64,000 bases of DNA, taken from Saprospiraceae bacterium (lineage in GTDB: Bacteria > Bacteroidota > Bacteroidia > Chitinophagales > Saprospiraceae). Made by a program: the position numbers and the translations under genes. Where the stretch lies: assembly GCA_016722285.1 (NCBI GenBank), contig JADKGI010000001.1, forward strand, positions 930,001 through 994,000. The letters are read 5' to 3'. Shown piece after piece: positions 1-9,431 of the stretch (the stretch's first letter is position 1; every line of letters begins with the position of its first letter). Below the pieces are notes generated by a model, which did not search any database, was not told the DNA's origin, and was given only the letters and a program-made list of their open reading frames with translations.

Positions 1-1633
1 TCAACGGGACTAATTCCTGATTTTTGGGAAAATATCTTAAATCTCCCGTCTCCTGTTATTTCGCCGACATTACAGAACGGGGATTTCTCCCTGTCTGCTA
101 TTTCTTTCACGAAGCTGACATCCTTTTTATGGATCACCATACCCATTCTTTCCTGGGATTCATTTCCGATGATTTCTCTTACCGAGAGTGTCGGGTCTCC
201 AACCGGAAGTGCATCCAGCTGGATGATGCCACCCGCTTCTTCTACCAACTCCGAAAGGCAATTTAGATGGCCACCAGCCCCGTGATCATGGATAGACACG
301 ATTGGATTTTGGTCACTTTCGACCAAGGATCTGATTGCATTCGCTACCCTCTTGTGCATTTCAGGATTTGATCTCTGGACGGCATTCAATTCAATTCCCG
401 TGCCAAATGATCCTGTATCAGAAGAAGATACAGCTGCACCACCCATTCCTATGCGATAATTGTCACCACCCATGACGATTATCAGATCTCCGGGTTGTGG
501 TTGTTTTTTTATAGACTGTTCTTCTTTGCCGTAACCTACCCCTCCGGCCATCATGATGACCTTATCAAAACCAATCATTTTGCCTTCTTCTTTATATTCA
601 AAGGTCAATACTGACCCTGCTATAAGAGGCTGACCGAATTTATTTCCAAAATCAGATGCTCCGTTTGATGCTTTAATCAGGATATCAACCGGTGTTTGAT
701 ACAGCCATTTTCGTTCAGAAATGTTCTTTTCCCAAGATCTGTTTTTTTCCAGCCTTGAGTAGGCAGTCATGTACACAGCGGTACCTGCAAGTGGAATGGA
801 GCCTTGCCCCCCTGCAAGTCTGTCCCTTATTTCGCCGCCTGATCCGGTAGCAGCTCCGTTAAATGGCTCTACTGTCGTAGGAAAATTGTGGGTTTCAGCT
901 TTAAGGGAAAGTACGGAATCAAATTTCTGCTTAATATATGAAGAAGGTTTATGGCCAAATTGAGGCGCAAATTGAATCACTTCGGGCCCTTTTATAAAAG
1001 CTACATTATCTTTGTATGCCGACACTATACCATTGGGATGAATCTTTGCTGTTTTTTTATCAAAGCAAAAAGGCTGTCGGCCTTCTCTTCACCATCAATG
1101 ACATAAGTCCCGTTAAAGATTTTGTGTCTGCAATGCTCTGAATTGACCTGCGAAAAACCAAACACTTCAGAATCGGTAAGTTTCCTGCCCAAAAGAAGTG
1201 ATAAATCCTCCAGATAGGTCACTTCTTCATCACTCAAAGCCAAACCTTCCCGAAGATTATATCCGGAAATGTCTTCTATCATGACTACAGCTTCAGGAGT
1301 GATATGTAAAGCAAAAATTTCCTGATCCAATTTTGAATAGCGCTGTGATAACATCGGGTCATACGAATCACCATCAGATAAACAAGCATGAAATAATTCG
1401 ATTCTTAGGATGCCTGAAATTCCCATATTCTGCGTGATCTCCACTGCATTAGTGCTCCAGGGGGTGACCATGGAAGCTCTGGGGCCAATAAATGAAGAAT
1501 TGACTGATATACCTTCTTCCCGATTAGCATCTCCGAATAGCCAGGTCAGTTTTTCAATATCTTTTTCAGTCAGATTTGAAGCTGACTGCACGGCGTATAT
1601 CTGGTCTTCAGATCCACGAAAATATGTGATCAT
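1..1633 (-). CDS. purL: Phosphoribosylformylglycinamidine synthase, N-terminal part (cut by window edge, one frameshift)
   Basis: FGAM synthase converts FGAR, ATP and glutamine to FGAM in de novo purine synthesis in the cytoplasm. The start at 1633 fits the family: the N-terminus carries the TPWSTNAVEITQNMGI block, followed by the linker-domain hallmark SEHCRHKIFNG around residue 165. Directly after, a run of seven A (minus strand, about 1051-1057) breaks the frame. Reading on after one added A restores ALIKKTAKIHPNGIVSAYKDN and then the synthetase core (ETHNFPTTVEPFNGA, GSGGEIRDRLAGGQGS) to the window edge. About 540 of the usual ~1,230 residues are visible, so the glutaminase domain lies outside. 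The frameshift sits in a homopolymer of an essential gene, so a sequencing error is the likeliest cause. Identification is secure. Confidence 0.95.
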
Positions 1634-2608
1634 AGTAATAGGGTGTTTGCTTCAGATAAGAAGCCACAAATGTCCTCATTTAGATTGTAAAAAAGGAATT
1701 GAAGGGGTATTTTGTGAAAAGAGTGATGACTCTTACATTTAGATTCTTTTGAAAATGGCTGCTTCCTTCCAGTGTTTATAATCTTAAAAAAGATGTTGGG
1801 ATTCGAAGGATGAAAATCAAATCCCTGGAATTTCTGCAATAGTGTGTATAAGAAATTGCACATTAACTTAAATGCCTCGCTACCCTCATTCACTTATATG
1901 TTTACATTTTAAGAATTAAAGTCTTAAAATAAACTAATAAAATAATTTTAAAAAATATTTTGGAATTAAAAAAAACGATATATATTGCTCACATTATTAG
2001 TCTGTACCGGCTGATATATGAGTAAAAAACACCCGTTGTAAAATATTTTGGAAAAACTTCTGTCAGTTTTCTGACGGATTCGAAAAATATTTTCTGCTTA
2101 CAACGGTAGGAAGAAAAACACATCAAAGTAGGATTAAAAGCATTTCAGTGTCGGAAAATACTGAAATGGGACATAAAATAGGGAATTCTGAAAATTTTCA
2201 GACGAAGTTCGGGCTCTGATCTTTTTTGTATATGTACGGATACAAAAAAGAGAGTCCGCATCAATGCCCCCCGTAAAACGGGATAAACCCTGCAGGAGCT
2301 GCAGACTCTCAGGTGTACTAGACGTGTACGATGGCAAAGATATGGTTTTTTTGAGAGATGTGATGAATGTCCTATGGTGATTTGCATTTGCGAAAGCGGA
2401 TGGATCGACCTGAAAACCAGCCAGGCCAATGTACAGACTCGGGAGAAGCGGACAATATCAAGACAAAGACGCTCAGAGTCACATCGCCTACGGTCATTCA
2501 GCTCTTATTCATCACTTGGATCAGATGCGCAAGACCATATCGGTCGCACGGTGGGCACTGCTGGGTCAGTGCCGAGAGCAATTTTTTATTAAAATTAAAA
2601 AGTTAATT
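1634..2608. other. Intergenic region, no supported gene
   Basis: About 970 bases separate purL from the lipoprotein gene. Short ORFs exist on both strands but show no family signature and no plausible ribosome binding site. The first half is very AT-rich. The second half (2340-2600) is richer in GC and could be a decayed coding remnant that I do not recognise. A hairpin GTCAG-TTTT-CTGAC sits at 2062-2075 and a larger possible RNA fold at 2250-2310. Confidence 0.5.
2250..2310. other. Candidate structured RNA or attenuator: three-stem fold
   Basis: An outer stem GAGAGTC (2250-2256) / GACTCTC (2304-2310) encloses two further hairpins: CCCGT-AAA-ACGGG (2270-2282) and CTGCAG...CTGCAG (2290-2304). 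Together they can form a three-way junction. It lies about 300 bases upstream of the lipoprotein gene. No known riboswitch family is recognised, and the fold is inferred by eye only. Confidence 0.3.
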
Positions 2609-3184
2609 ATGACGATGATTTTATTAATTTGTTATCTTTTTTTATTACCATCTTGTACTAAAACTAACTCGGATGAAAATAACCGGAATGTCATGCTTTA
2701 TTTTAATGGTAAAACACATTCCCTTTTTTACAATTCCCATAAAAAAGAATTTTATTTTATTCAGTATTTAGTACAACCTAAGTTAGAAGATGAAATTATT
2801 TTCAGTTCCATCGATGCAACAGCATTGACTGTCAGCAATCACAATAAAATTATTAAATTTAAAATTGGAGATGGAAATATATTTGGAATATCTAAGTTAA
2901 TTGGGTTTGAAGATAAATATTTGATTAAATCCAATATTAATAATTTAACTGAAATAAGAACATGGATACCCTATCAGTTTAATCCAATAGTATTTGATGA
3001 TAATTTTGAAGAAAAAATATATTGTAAATGTCAGGATGTTAAAAAATCTGACAGTAATTGTACATCTGGGGGTAAAGGTTCCACTGAATGTTCTCAATCT
3101 ATTGGTTCACCGGTGGTACTAACGCAAAGTTGTAACACAAAATGTGATACCAAAATTAGTTATGCTTGTTGTTGGTCAGATTAA
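2609..3184 (+). CDS. Secreted lipoprotein with Cys-rich C-terminus
   Basis: The open frame reaches back to 2429, but the ATG at 2609 is preferred because it gives a clean lipoprotein signal peptide: MTMILLICYLFLLPSC with an LPSC lipobox and Cys16 as lipid anchor. The mature domain (about 175 residues) has no recognised fold. The C-terminus is unusual: CKCxxVKKSDSNC, then GGKGSTECS, and finally SCNTKCDTKISYACCW. This arrangement of eight or more cysteines recalls short Bacteroidota exported proteins that end in SCSxSCxxGYYACC. The function is unknown. The gene is alone, with a small membrane-protein gene 137 bases downstream on the same strand. Confidence 0.7.
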   Translation: MTMILLICYLFLLPSCTKTNSDENNRNVMLYFNGKTHSLFYNSHKKEFYFIQYLVQPKLEDEIIFSSIDATALTVSNHNKIIKFKIGDGNIFGISKLIGFEDKYLIKSNINNLTEIRTWIPYQFNPIVFDDNFEEKIYCKCQDVKKSDSNCTSGGKGSTECSQSIGSPVVLTQSCNTKCDTKISYACCWSD

Positions 3185-3321
3185 GACTTTATAAAATAAT
3201 TTTAAATGGGTGTATCCCAAAATTTCATTTTATAAAATTTCTTTTTAGATTTCCCAATCTCATATAGAGTTAAAAAGAATTTGACTACTTTTGAATGTAA
3301 AAATGGAATACACCCTTTAAA

Positions 3322-3501
3322 ATGAAAGTCTTCTTGCCATCAATAGCTTCCTTTATTATATTCACATATCTGTTGATACTCACTCTTAATGAATATTATA
3401 ATGTAAATAATACCAGAGTTTTCATTGGAGTAATTGCCTATCTGATTATGGCAACATTAATTATACTGAATCTTTATAAGAAAATGAAATCTTTGAAGTA
3501 G
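3322..3501 (+). CDS. Small two-TM membrane protein (59 aa)
   Basis: A 59-codon ORF starts at ATG 3322. It encodes two hydrophobic helices (about residues 5-22 and 34-51) separated by the polar loop NEYYNVNNTR, and ends in a basic tail KKMKSLK. It has no homologous family that I recognise. It is followed after 15 bases by a convincing hairpin terminator, which supports it as the last gene of a transcript. The function cannot be inferred. Confidence 0.5.
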   Translation: MKVFLPSIASFIIFTYLLILTLNEYYNVNNTRVFIGVIAYLIMATLIILNLYKKMKSLK

Positions 3502-3515
3502 AACTGTGTGCAGGA

Positions 3516-3552
3516 GGAAGGTATGAACTGTATTTTTTATGCCTTCCTTTTT
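3516..3552 (+). terminator. Intrinsic terminator after the small membrane protein
   Basis: The 9-bp stem GGAAGGTAT (3516-3524) pairs with ATGCCTTCC (3539-3547) with one G-T pair, and is followed by TTTTT. It lies just downstream of the stop at 3501. Confidence 0.65.
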
Positions 3553-3683
3553 ATAATTATCTGTGATCGAATCAGCTTTAGCCTTTCTAATGGTTATCTA
3601 ATGAATCCGCTATTTGCATGTTGAATGAAGTTGGTGAACCGGTATATATTACAATACATCCTTAACCTTTTCTAATTAAGAAG

Positions 3684-3691
3684 TATCTTTG
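3684..3691 (+). promoter_or_regulatory. Bacteroidota -7 box (TATCTTTG) upstream of namZ
   Basis: TATCTTTG matches the TAnnTTTG consensus of the phylum and lies 39 bases before the namZ start. No clear -33 TTG is seen at the usual distance, so this is a weaker call. Confidence 0.35.
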
Positions 3692-3729
3692 ATAAAGTTT
3701 ATACTTAGAACTGATTTAAAATTAGAACG

Positions 3730-4944
3730 ATGAAATTCTCCTCTTTACTTTTTGTTGTATTAAGCCTTTGCTTTAATGCCAAAAATCAACCCAACGACCC
3801 GGCTGGTATTGCAACTTCACAAATCAAAACCGGTGCCGAACAAACCGAAAAATATGTGCCATACCTAAAAGGGAAAAGAGTAGCCATCCTTGCCAACCAA
3901 ACGTCCATCATCGGTAAAACCCATTTAGTAGATAGCCTTAGAAAGCTTGGTATCAATATAGTCAAAGTGTTTGGCCCTGAACATGGTTTTCGAGGAAATG
4001 CAAGCGCCGGCGCCAAGGTTGCCGATGAGATTGATATGGCTACGGGCATACCCGTCATCTCTTTGTATGGCAAAAAAAACAAACCTTCCCATGAAGATCT
4101 CGCCGATGTTGACCTGATGATTTATGATCTGCAAGACGTAGGTTGTCGCTTTTATACCAACATCAATGCTTTATTCCGATTGATGGATGCTTGTCATGAA
4201 AATGATAAGGAGCCTCTCATACTTGACAGGCCCAACCCCAATGCATATTTTATTGATGGTCCTGTATTGGATATGAAATTCAAATCGGGTATAGGCATGT
4301 TTCCCATACCTATATCGCATGGATTAACGGTAGGCGAGTTTGCACAAATGGTAAATGGTGAAGGATGGCTGACCAATAAAGTAAAATGCAAACTTAAAAT
4401 CATCCAAGTGGCTAATTACAACCACGACATGCCCTATATTTTGCCCGTCAGTCCATCGCCAAATCTGAATACGCAACAATCCATACTCCTCTACCCTTCT
4501 ACATGTTTATTTGAAGGCACGTATATTAATCATGGTCGTGGTACTTATTTTCCCTTTACTGTACTAGGCAGCCCGGAACTAAAAGGAAAATATGAATTCA
4601 GTTTTACTCCGATAGGAATTCCGGGCATGGCAGAAACACCGCTATTTATGAATGAGGTTTGTTACGGCATCGACCTTCGCAATTATGATGTTGAAATATT
4701 GAGAAAAACGAAACAGATTAACATCCAATGGATCATGGAACTTTACGAAGCATCTCCGCACAAAGAAAAGTTCTTTGACTCCAAACTGAGCAACCAAATG
4801 GGCGTGATAGAAAAGCTAACCGGAAGTGATAAGTTTAGACAGCAGATCATAGATGGTACATCTGAAAAAGAAATCCGTCAAAGCTGGGAACCAGGCTTAA
4901 GCCAATATAAAGTGATGCGAAAAAAATATTTGCTTTACCAATAA
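3730..4944 (+). CDS. namZ: Exo-beta-N-acetylmuramidase NamZ-like (DUF1343, GH171)
   Basis: NamZ-type enzymes remove terminal N-acetylmuramic acid from the non-reducing end of peptidoglycan fragments and serve cell-wall turnover and recycling. The protein (404 aa) has an N-terminal signal peptide (MKFSSLLFVVLSLCF), so it acts outside the cytoplasm. Family blocks are in order: GKRVAILANQTS, the conserved FGPEHGFRG near residues 81-89 with its invariant Glu, YDLQDVGCRFYTNI, LDRPNPN, and the C-terminal GTYINHGRGT region. Length and ends fit the family and the frame is intact, in contrast to the damaged genes further on. It stands alone with a -7 promoter box upstream. The GH171 assignment is family knowledge; substrate specificity was not tested. 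Confidence 0.9.
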   Translation: MKFSSLLFVVLSLCFNAKNQPNDPAGIATSQIKTGAEQTEKYVPYLKGKRVAILANQTSIIGKTHLVDSLRKLGINIVKVFGPEHGFRGNASAGAKVADEIDMATGIPVISLYGKKNKPSHEDLADVDLMIYDLQDVGCRFYTNINALFRLMDACHENDKEPLILDRPNPNAYFIDGPVLDMKFKSGIGMFPIPISHGLTVGEFAQMVNGEGWLTNKVKCKLKIIQVANYNHDMPYILPVSPSPNLNTQQSILLYPSTCLFEGTYINHGRGTYFPFTVLGSPELKGKYEFSFTPIGIPGMAETPLFMNEVCYGIDLRNYDVEILRKTKQINIQWIMELYEASPHKEKFFDSKLSNQMGVIEKLTGSDKFRQQIIDGTSEKEIRQSWEPGLSQYKVMRKKYLLYQ

Positions 4945-5091
4945 TGAATATTGCTTTCCTGCATTTAACCATATTTTGAGCTTAATCAAATGAGAAAGGT
5001 GATTTACTCAGATTGTTGGTACCCTTTAAGCACAAACACCATAACGAAAGTGCCTAAATTATATAGAGGAAATTCTTGAAATCAAATTGAA

Positions 5092-5829
5092 ATGACAAAG
5101 TTTATAAAAATAATTAGACGAACTCTTTTGATTTTTCTTATTGCTATTCCGATTTGTGCCTTCGCTCACTTTGTTTTATTCCCACAGCAGACCCGAAGTA
5201 TATTGATTGACTATTCCGACCTTCAAAAAGATGGCAGACTATATTTCAACTACAGTGCGCCTCAAAATAAAATTGATACAATAAAACTTCTCATGGAAAT
5301 TGCGTCAAATCGGGTTGCTGGTTTCTGGGGACAAAAAACCTGTAACCCCACATTTATTTATTGTGAAAGTGAAGACGATTTTAAAAAATATGGAAGCCCG
5401 TATCAGGTTCCGGCTCTGACACATGTAAAATTGGGCTCTTACATTGTGATTAGCCATGACGGCATTGACTTAGATATTATAGCTCACGAAATTTCACATG
5501 CAGAATTTTATGAACGAATTGGATTCTATAATTGGTCATTTAAAATCCCGGCGTGGTTTGACGAAGGATTAGCTATGCAGAATGATTACAGAGATTATTA
5601 TTCAGAAGACACACTTAGGGTAAAATCAAATAACTACAAAGACTTGCCTGACGTTAAAAATCTTACATCAGGCAAACAGTTCAATGGAGAGGGAACTCGT
5701 GAACAAATCAAACTTAATTTTATGACTGCAAAACATGAAGTTAAAAATTGGTACACAAAAGAAAAATTAGATCAACTAATCAAAGACATAAATTCAGGTA
5801 AGTCATTCGATGAAGTTTTCGGTAAATGA
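5092..5829 (+). CDS. Membrane-anchored gluzincin-type metallopeptidase
   Basis: The 245-residue protein has one N-terminal membrane anchor (about residues 10-30, LLIFLIAIPICAFAHFVLF) and a zinc-peptidase core: HEISH at residues 132-136 and, after about 20 residues, PAWFDEGLA with the probable third zinc ligand Glu158. This HExxH...E layout is that of peptidase_MA-like or minigluzincin proteins. The topology places the domain in the periplasm. The substrate is unknown. A second protein of the same general plan is encoded at 51121-51887 in the cassette-like region. The gene is single and not obviously in an operon. Confidence 0.7.
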   Translation: MTKFIKIIRRTLLIFLIAIPICAFAHFVLFPQQTRSILIDYSDLQKDGRLYFNYSAPQNKIDTIKLLMEIASNRVAGFWGQKTCNPTFIYCESEDDFKKYGSPYQVPALTHVKLGSYIVISHDGIDLDIIAHEISHAEFYERIGFYNWSFKIPAWFDEGLAMQNDYRDYYSEDTLRVKSNNYKDLPDVKNLTSGKQFNGEGTREQIKLNFMTAKHEVKNWYTKEKLDQLIKDINSGKSFDEVFGK

Positions 5830-5981
5830 TTCTTACTCTTATTTGGGGTTTAGTAGAATGAAGACGAACGATTTTACACCTGGAGTTGTTATTATCATAG
5901 TATTTCATTTTAAGTTATTTCTAATTGATGTGGACATCTACAAAATTTTGAATATCACAGTATTATAAAAACCTTTGAAAG

Positions 5982-6701
5982 ATGAATGAATATAATTTAA
6001 ATGAAAATTTTGGCACTTTATCTGAAACCATAAACGGATTGCTCAAGTTGGGCTACACTCATGACTTTAATATTCAGGATGAATGTATTGTATGCCATGT
6101 AACGAATATCACCCTGTCTCCAAACGAATTTCAAATAGACAAAGTTTACCGGTTTGAAGGAGATTCAGATCCCGATTACCAGTCCATACTGTATGCCATA
6201 TCTTCTACAAAATATGACATCAAAGGAATTTTAGTGAATGGTTATGGCATTTCAGCGGATGAAGCAACTTCAAAATTAATAGAAAAATTACAAACACATG
6301 TCTCTCAAAACATGACGGAAAATAAGTCCAGCGAATCCACACTTAAACGTCCTGAAGGTGACCGGGTTTTAAATGCCCCGTTGGTAGAAATGGACTTAAA
6401 TAAATTCATTGACCAAATAAAAAATGAAGCAACCTGGAAAGACAGTGACCGCAATTCTTTAACAATTTTCAAATCTAATACCATGAGAATAGTGATAATG
6501 GGACTTCATGAAAATACAGAATTAAAACCACATCAGGCGAAGGGAGTCATCAGCGTTCAGGTATTAGAAGGAAAAATGAATTTTATCACAGAAAAACAAA
6601 ACACCTTGTTGGAAAAAGGACAAATGATCGTATTACATGAGAATATTACACACAGTGTATTGGCCTGGCTGATACTTTCTTCCTTCTTACTCTTGCTATG
6701 A
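5982..6701 (+). CDS. PRPP-synthetase-like small domain joined to a cupin domain
   Basis: Residues 1-105 match the small Bacteroidota protein usually annotated as phosphoribosylpyrophosphate synthetase (GYTHDFNIQDECIVC, then FQIDKVYRFEGDSDPDYQSILYAIS). This name is misleading, because the domain lacks the PRPP-binding loop of true Prs. Residues 125-230 form a cupin (LTIFKSNTMRIVIMGLHENTELKPH ... GQMIVLHENITHSVLA). The end LILSSFLLLL looks like a frame slip: the next frame reads ADTFFLLTLAM, normal for a cupin C-terminus, and stays open to 6823. Both domains occur separately elsewhere, so this is a fusion. The function is unknown; the cupin suggests small-ligand or metal binding. Confidence 0.65.
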   Translation: MNEYNLNENFGTLSETINGLLKLGYTHDFNIQDECIVCHVTNITLSPNEFQIDKVYRFEGDSDPDYQSILYAISSTKYDIKGILVNGYGISADEATSKLIEKLQTHVSQNMTENKSSESTLKRPEGDRVLNAPLVEMDLNKFIDQIKNEATWKDSDRNSLTIFKSNTMRIVIMGLHENTELKPHQAKGVISVQVLEGKMNFITEKQNTLLEKGQMIVLHENITHSVLAWLILSSFLLLL

Positions 6702-6930
6702 ACACAAAAAGGATCATTAAGAAATGCTTGGTGTGCATCGACTTTAGGCTATTTGCAAACCTTCACCGAAGTTCATTCCTCCAAAACCTCCCAAACTTCG
6801 ACGACAAGTCAAGCGATCTTTAATTGTCCTTTTCACTCAAACCCATTCTCTGACAAACTCCGAAAACAAATATCTTTCCCACCAGACCAGATGATCTTCG
6901 TCATATTTTGAAGTTTCCTCAGATAAATAC

Positions 6931-6962
6931 TTGCAAATGTAAATAACATACCCTTATCTTTG
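6931..6962 (+). promoter_or_regulatory. Promoter upstream of the four-TM protein
   Basis: TTG at 6931-6933, a 21-base spacer, and TATCTTTG at 6955-6962 match the Bacteroidota -33/-7 consensus. The gene starts 38 bases downstream at 7000. Confidence 0.6.
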
Positions 6963-6999
6963 TGAGCGAATATTCACTAACTTTTATAATACACTAAAA

Positions 7000-7392
7000 A
7001 TGAACGGTAAAAATAACATCGCAATCGGGTTTTTAACCATGGGTTTTTTTATGGCTTACGGCTTTTTGCTCATTTATTTGCGTGACTTTGCGCCCGGCAA
7101 AGAAGAATGGGTGAACACATATAGCATTGGCAAACATTTTGAAACCAGACTGGCTCATGTACACGGAAACTTATTTGCGTTTCTGAATATTTTAATCGGA
7201 TACCTGCTTTTACACTTCAAAGACAAGCTCGAAAACGTAAAAACCATATCATGGTTGGCACTTACCGGATTATTGATGCCAATCGGAATACTTACTGAAG
7301 TGTATTTTGGATTACCGCCAGCTTTAGTATTAATAGGAGCAATGGCTATGACAGCTTCAGTGATTTATTTAGAATTGCATTTCTTAAAATGA
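7000..7392 (+). CDS. Four-TM integral membrane protein
   Basis: The 130-residue protein has four hydrophobic helices, about residues 8-26, 53-70, 80-98 and 104-124. A conserved-looking motif RLAHVHGNLFAF precedes helix 2. Two histidines and the gene length recall small four-helix membrane proteins of the styrene-oxide-isomerase or haem-binding kind, but this is only a resemblance. It has its own promoter at 6931-6962. No function is assigned. Confidence 0.6.
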   Translation: MNGKNNIAIGFLTMGFFMAYGFLLIYLRDFAPGKEEWVNTYSIGKHFETRLAHVHGNLFAFLNILIGYLLLHFKDKLENVKTISWLALTGLLMPIGILTEVYFGLPPALVLIGAMAMTASVIYLELHFLK

Positions 7393-7532
7393 AAACATTA
7401 AACTAAAAATTGTAAAAGAAAAACACTATTCTATTAAACACAATTATCTAACTCCATCAAAACGCTTAATAATTAGGAGATGGTTCGAAGGGGAGCGATG
7501 AGAACATTAATTTTACTTAAAATATAAAAAAA

Positions 7533-7998
7533 ATGAACACAAACAGAATTGGTCTTGACAAAGACAAAGCTAAAAACTTAGCTATCAAACTAAATATTTT
7601 ACTAGCAAATTATTCCATATTTTATCAAAACACAAGGGGATATCACTGGAATATCAAAGGTCAAAAGTTTTTTGAGCTACACCTTAAATTTGAAGAACTA
7701 TACAATGATTTATTACTGAAGGTAGATGAAATAGCCAGAGCGTATTCTTACATTGGGCGATACTCCGGAACATAATTATTCAGAATATGCAAAACATCGA
7801 CAATAAAAAGAAAGCGAAAAATATCAGACGGTGTAAAAGAAGTTGAACGATATTAGAAAGTTTCAAGACAGTTATTCTTTGCAAAGAGAAATGCTCGATC
7901 TTTCTAGAAGCAAATGATGAAGGCACAAATGCGCTCATGAGTGACTATATCAGAATGCAAAGAAAGTAGGTTGGATGTACGCTTCATTTTTACATTAA
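7533..7998 (+). pseudogene. dps: Dps/ferritin-like DNA-protection protein, several frameshifts
   Basis: Dps forms a dodecamer that oxidises and stores iron and protects DNA during stress. Residues 1-70 are clear Dps: NILLANYSIFYQNTRGYHWNIKGQKFFELH carries the ferroxidase-site histidine (HWNIKG) and acidic residues. After DEIA at about 7735 the frame is lost, and Dps-like sequence continues across at least three more shifts (ERILTLGDTPEHNYSEY, then REANDEGTNALMSDYI) to a C-terminus MYASFLH at 7998. The total length of ~155 codons is normal for Dps. It is either a decayed gene or a stretch of poor consensus; the nearby tetR gene shows the same indel pattern. Confidence 0.75.
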
Positions 7999-8003
7999 AA
8001 GAA

Positions 8004-8603
8004 ATGACAGCAACCGTAATAGTAACAGATAGGCAACTGGAAATCATAGAAGCAGCAGGCAAAATACTTACTTCATCTGGTATAAGTGGTTTGACAATCA
8101 AAACCTGGCAAAAGAAATGCAGTTTTCCGAAAGTGCTGTCTATAGACACTTTACAAGCAAGGAAGAAATAATTATTGCCTTACTCGAATATCTGGCCAGG
8201 AGTATGGACGAGCGCTATACCGATGCTATTTCCAGTGAACTATCTCCGGAAGAAAAATTCACCACATTATTCCAAAATCAGTTTTCATTCTTTAAGGAGA
8301 ACCCTCATTTTGTGGTTGCTGTTTTTTCTGACGGCCTGATGGAAGAAAGCCAACGTATCAACGAAACAATACTGAATATAATGGCTGTAAAAATGAAACA
8401 CCTAATGCCAATTATTTTGGAAGGGCAACACCAGAAAGTATTTACAAATTCAATAACTCAGATGAGTTGACGCAAATCGTGATTGGTACTTTCCGGCTTC
8501 AGATGTACAAATGGAGGTTGCAAATTTTCAATTTGATATCATTAAAAATGGAGACCAAATGATACAATCTATTTTAACATTGATAAAAACCAAATCGAAA
8601 TGA
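8004..8603 (+). pseudogene. TetR/AcrR-family regulator (frameshifted)
   Basis: The N-terminal helix-turn-helix reads TDRQLEIIEAAGKILTSSG, then SESAVYRHFTSKEEII, typical of TetR repressors that bind operator DNA and respond to small ligands. One missing A in AAAA at about 8108 splits the HTH (LTIK-NLAKEM restored), and further slips near 8460 and 8515 separate the C-terminus (SDELTQIVIGTFRLQMYKW ... LTLIKTKSK). The restored stop TGA at 8601-8603 overlaps the next ATG (ATGA at 8600), so tetR and the membrane-protein gene are translationally coupled. That tight arrangement favours a functional gene with sequencing errors. It probably controls the operon 8004-9830. Confidence 0.75.
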
Positions 8604-8998
8604 AAAAGTATATTTCAATCATTGCAGCAATCATCCTTGCTGGATTTGGACTGCTAACTTTATTCCTCAGCAGCTCAGTTATTTTTGATCTGTTTGGCAT
8701 CAGAGCCAAAGAAGGCAACTATGTTTTGTTTATTGTTTGGGCAAATTTTATATGCAGCATTCTTTATCTATCTGCAGCTTATGGGTTTATAAAGAGTAAA
8801 AAATGGACAATAAAACCATTAGGCATTTCTGTTCTTATTTTAATTATTGCTTTTATTGGTTTATTTTATCATATCAACATGGGCGGTATTTATGAAACAA
8901 AAACTATCGGTGCTATGATATTTAGGATTTCAGCAACGCTTATATTTACTATTATTTCTTATTTCACCATCAATAAAATTTTTCCAATTAAAACTTAA
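8600..8998 (+). CDS. Four-TM membrane protein coupled to tetR
   Basis: The 132-residue protein has four predicted helices (about residues 5-30, 43-62, 72-91 and 107-127) and very little soluble sequence. The start codon overlaps the tetR stop (ATGA), and the next gene follows 4 bases after its stop, so it is the second gene of a four-gene operon with a lipoprotein and a DUF302 protein. I do not recognise a named family. The context suggests a stress-responsive membrane function under TetR control. Confidence 0.65.
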   Translation: MKKYISIIAAIILAGFGLLTLFLSSSVIFDLFGIRAKEGNYVLFIVWANFICSILYLSAAYGFIKSKKWTIKPLGISVLILIIAFIGLFYHINMGGIYETKTIGAMIFRISATLIFTIISYFTINKIFPIKT

Positions 8999-9002
8999 AA
9001 TT

Positions 9003-9415
9003 ATGAATATCAAAAAATCAATTTTTAGCATGATCACTTTTGCTTTATTTCTGTTTAGTTGTGGAAACAAAAATAATGGAACCACAACCGAAAGTAATAC
9101 TCCGACCATAGAACTTAACCATGGCGAAAAGTGGACGGTAAATACTGAAATGACCCCTTACATCCTTGATGGTGAGAAATTGTTGTCTCATTACGATAGC
9201 AACGATTATGCTTCGCTGGCTGCACAATTGAAGCAAAAGAACACCAGCCTTATAAAAAGCTGTACGATGGATGGCAAAAGCCACGATGAATTGCATAAAT
9301 GGCACACCTGGAATTGGTAGATGCGCTTTCTGCAGCAGATTCAAAGGAAGCTGCTAATAAAATTATCATTCAATTAAGTGATTCTTATAAAATTTACAAT
9401 CAATTTTTTCAATAA
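9003..9415 (+). pseudogene. Small lipoprotein (frameshifted near the C-terminus)
   Basis: The N-terminus is a lipoprotein signal peptide with lipobox LFLFSC (Cys20). The mature part has ESNTPTIELNHGEKWTVNTEM and MTPYILDGEKLL. At about 9300 one base is missing; reading on gives LHLELVDALSAADSKEAANK to a stop at 9415, a total of about 136 residues. It is the third gene of the tetR operon, 4 bases after the membrane-protein gene. The short charged helical mature domain has no named function that I can assign. Confidence 0.6.
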
Positions 9416-9431
9416 ATAAAAATCGAAGATT

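Noticed and set aside
1630..1893. Minus-strand ORF of 87 aa just upstream of purL
   Set aside because: It overlaps the purL start, shows no family features and no ribosome binding site; its composition is that of AT-rich non-coding DNA.
2134..2606. Overlapping ORFs on both strands in the purL-lipoprotein gap
   Set aside because: Up to three frames are open in the same stretch without homology or start signals; more likely chance or a decayed remnant.
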